A DNA stretch of 24,843 nucleotides from Roseimaritima sp. GTDB lineage: Bacteria; Planctomycetota; Planctomycetia; Pirellulales; Pirellulaceae. This document shows, piece by piece, positions 23,256 through 24,843 of the stretch. Numbering within the stretch: the first letter of the stretch is position 1; each line of letters begins with the position of its first letter. Made by a program: the position numbers and the translations under genes. The stretch is taken from NCBI GenBank assembly GCA_007124075.1, contig SLFV01000543.1, positions 1 to 24,843 on the forward strand, written 5' to 3'. Below the pieces are notes generated by a model that was given only the letters and a program-made list of their open reading frames with translations, searched no databases and was not told where the DNA came from.

Positions 23256-24293
23256 TCAGGACGATGGCGCTGCGGCACCGGTTCGCTGACGTCGAACGTG
23301 TCTCAATCGCCAAAGCTTTGCTCCAAACCATACCGCGCAGGCAAGAATAAATGAACCTGTCGCCACGTGAGAACAAACTATGACCGAACCCCAAAATGGT
23401 TTTGCAGTTAGCAGGTAGTTTGCAGCCCAGTTCTTATCGATGACCAGCGGTAAACCGTATTTTACAAACCAAGTCGACAAACCTAACGTGATCTGTAGCA
23501 ACACTAAAATTAACAGAAGGTCTACCGGACGCGATAGCGACTTTTCGCCGCACTTCATTGTTTGGAAAGCCAAGACGGCAAATGCACCCCAGACCAGAAA
23601 CCCCAAAGCTAAATGCGTCGTGGCGGTATGCATGAACGCCGATGGGGTCGCGCCCGGGCTCACGTGCCTCAGTTGCGCACCCAAGACCATCTGCATGTAC
23701 GTCAAGAGGATGACCGTAATGCACGGAACGAGCGAGGGTAGCCTTGGGGGAACGGTCGCCGCCGCCATCTGATCCGCAGCACCCTGAGGCAGCGTTCCTG
23801 CTAGCAGCCCTTGCTCGAACCACCAACGACCGGTTACCACCACCAACACCGTGAAGAGCGAAAACACAAGCGGCGCGGTGCTGCCGTGTGTCATGGCAAG
23901 GACGCGGTCGGCTTCCACCACACGAATGCCCCCCAACACCCCCTGGACAATGACCATCAACAAACCGGCCACCGACAATCCCAGCACCCAGCGACGTCGC
24001 TCCGTGACCCAGGCCAAGATGACGACCCCGATGGCCGCAAAACCGACTGCCGCACCCAACAACCGGTGTCCATGTTCGATAAACAGATCAAACGGACCGG
24101 TCACCCAGCTTTTCCAAGGATACAAAAAAAGATTGTAACCGTAAGTGTTCGGCCAATCAGGGACGGACATCCCGGCAGCATACGTCGTCACCAATGAACC
24201 AACCCATATCAGTGGCCAGATCAAACATAATGCCAGCCAAATCGCACGATGGAGCCACTTTGATGGAATTCGGTCGTCTAACTGCGCTGTCAT
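23256..24293 (-). CDS. ctaA: Heme A synthase CtaA/COX15
   Basis: This membrane enzyme hydroxylates and oxidises the C8 methyl of heme O to give heme A. The protein is 345 aa with eight predicted transmembrane segments in two four-helix halves. The heme-ligand histidines are visible: E73-xx-H76 (EHGHRLLG), H136 (MTHGST), H222 and H227 (MHTATTHLALGF), and H309 (CSHVATGSF). GMSVPDWPNTYGYN in the first external loop matches the family. No cysteine pair is present in that loop, so it lacks the disulfide described in Bacillus CtaA and resembles the COX15-like types. ATG 24293 overlaps the stop of the 57-aa gene (ATGA). Together with ctaB it indicates an aa3-type oxidase, whose subunit genes should lie right of the window. 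Confidence 0.94.
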   Translation of the reverse strand: MTAQLDDRIPSKWLHRAIWLALCLIWPLIWVGSLVTTYAAGMSVPDWPNTYGYNLFLYPWKSWVTGPFDLFIEHGHRLLGAAVGFAAIGVVILAWVTERRRWVLGLSVAGLLMVIVQGVLGGIRVVEADRVLAMTHGSTAPLVFSLFTVLVVVTGRWWFEQGLLAGTLPQGAADQMAAATVPPRLPSLVPCITVILLTYMQMVLGAQLRHVSPGATPSAFMHTATTHLALGFLVWGAFAVLAFQTMKCGEKSLSRPVDLLLILVLLQITLGLSTWFVKYGLPLVIDKNWAANYLLTAKPFWGSVIVCSHVATGSFILACAVWFGAKLWRLRHVRRQRTGAAAPSS

Positions 24294-24463
24294 CCCTTCC
24301 CTCCGTTGCCCAGCCGTTCGCCGAGCATGCCCCCGATCACAGCCCCAGTGGCGCCAAAAATTCCCCCGGTCAAAAAGCCCGACAGCCCCAGGGCAACCAT
24401 GATGATCATTGCTAGAATCAGACCCGTAATCGCCCCCAGTGATTGATAACGCTGCTTAGTCAC
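24290..24463 (-). CDS. Small glycine-rich membrane protein, 57 aa
   Basis: A short reading frame sits between the cytochrome c gene and ctaA. It starts at GTG 24463 (MTKQRYQSLGAITGLI) and ends with TGA at 24292-24290. The GTG overlaps the cytochrome c stop by four bases (GTGA), and the stop overlaps the ctaA start (ATGA). GGAAGG lies 6 bases before the GTG. These features make it a real gene despite its size. The product has two hydrophobic segments (about residues 9-28 and 32-48) separated by SGFLTGG, both with glycine spacing (GGIFGATGAVIGGMLG) typical of tightly packed membrane helices, and a short charged tail ERLGNGGKG. I do not recognise the family. The operon position suggests a small subunit or assembly factor of the oxidase (inference). 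Confidence 0.75.
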   Translation of the reverse strand: MTKQRYQSLGAITGLILAMIIMVALGLSGFLTGGIFGATGAVIGGMLGERLGNGGKG

Positions 24464-24843
24464 AGTGTCCCTTCCGGTAGTTGAACTTGTTGCGGGTCGA
24501 TCGCAGGCAGATCACGATCGGATAACGATTTGACGAAGTTAACCAGGTCCCAAACTTGATCTTCTGTCAGTCCAATCGCACTGGATTCCGAGGTTAACGT
24601 CACAGCGGGCATAGGTGTCCCTTCGATCCCATGGACAATCCGCAGAAACAAATCGCCCGGGTCGCCACCGCCTCGAAAAGCGCCATGTTGCAAATTCCTA
24701 GGCTGCGCGGTTCTCGGGTTCATTGCACCCGCTTTGCGAAATGGAGCCACCGCTTGCTTGTCACTGGGGGTCACGCCGATTCTGGTGGTCCAATCCTTCG
24801 TCCAATCATCATAATCCAAGGTCGGAACATCACCGGCACCGGC
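24460..24843 (-). CDS. Cytochrome c domain protein (partial, N-terminus off the right edge)
   Basis: The minus strand reads open from the window edge (about 128 codons) to a TGA at 24462-24460. The segment holds the C-terminal part of a class I cytochrome c. GTPMPAV carries the probable axial Met, and the terminal helix GLTEDQVWDLVNFVKSLSD is typical of the family. The heme-binding CxxCH must lie outside the window, so I infer cytochrome c from these two elements. An internal in-frame TTG (24819) is not a start, because the frame continues to the edge with an ordinary sequence. It overlaps the 57-aa gene by four bases and is the first gene in the window of the oxidase operon. It is probably exported and membrane- or periplasm-located. 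Confidence 0.75.
   Translation of the reverse strand, partial: AGAGDVPTLDYDDWTKDWTTRIGVTPSDKQAVAPFRKAGAMNPRTAQPRNLQHGAFRGGGDPGDLFLRIVHGIEGTPMPAVTLTSESSAIGLTEDQVWDLVNFVKSLSDRDLPAIDPQQVQLPEGTL
24470..24475 (-). promoter_or_regulatory. Ribosome binding site of the 57-aa membrane protein gene
   Basis: GGAAGG on the minus strand, 6 bases before GTG 24463, inside the last codons of the cytochrome c gene. It is one of the few clear Shine-Dalgarno sites here and shows that the short GTG-started frame is translated. Confidence 0.6.

Noticed and set aside
1..24843. Mobile or defence island
   Set aside because: I looked for integrases, transposases, restriction, toxin-antitoxin or CRISPR features, tRNA genes and flanking repeats and found none. 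The SNF2 ATPase alone is not evidence of a defence system.

Overview
The window looks like a chromosomal piece of a planctomycete, most likely Pirellulaceae/Rhodopirellula-like. This rests on gene content and style, not on a search. The pointers are an HpnC/HpnD squalene module, a membrane protein opening with the planctomycete-style zinc ribbon (MPIQVTCPSC...CPKC), a 2.4-kaa secreted TPR protein, a secreted PQQ-type propeller, frequent GTG/TTG starts with few Shine-Dalgarno sites, and an aerobic heme-copper oxidase assembly operon. I see no tRNA, rRNA, CRISPR array, insertion sequence or prophage gene, and no obvious compositional island. Coding density is very high; the longest gene-free stretches are about 260-310 bases.

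Layout. 1-1624 (minus): hpnD (cut by the left edge) and hpnC, which turn farnesyl diphosphate into hydroxysqualene. Divergent from them is ispH (1937-2932, plus), the last step of the MEP isoprenoid pathway, so precursor supply and squalene synthesis share one intergenic region holding an imperfect direct repeat and an inverted repeat. 3030-3482 (minus) is an unknown 150-aa protein with a good-looking promoter. 3745-6281 (plus) is an unknown 177-aa protein followed by a SNF2-family ATPase. 6332-6928 (minus) is trmL, a tRNA wobble 2'-O-methyltransferase. It is divergent from, and possibly start-codon-overlapping with, a zinc-ribbon membrane protein (6927-7718), which overlaps an HD phosphohydrolase (7715-9043). 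A SlyX homologue (9037-9303, minus) overlaps the end of the HD gene.

9588-16820 (plus) is one 2410-codon gene for a secreted or anchored alpha-solenoid of TPR type. It meets, with one base between the stop codons, a secreted PQQ-like beta-propeller gene (16822-19086, minus).

19156-24843 (minus) is a compact cytochrome oxidase biogenesis operon. In transcription order it holds a cytochrome c (cut by the right edge), a 57-aa glycine-rich membrane protein, ctaA (heme A synthase), ctaB (heme O synthase), an ABC ATPase, an ABC-2 permease, a SCO copper chaperone and a DUF420 membrane protein. Most junctions are stop/start overlaps (GTGA, ATGA, GTGA, TAATG), which suggests translational coupling. 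The propeller gene lies 69 bases downstream on the same strand and may be co-transcribed. The less understood parts are the ABC exporter inside the heme/copper assembly operon, the 57-aa protein, the TPR/propeller pair, and the small protein paired with the SNF2 ATPase.
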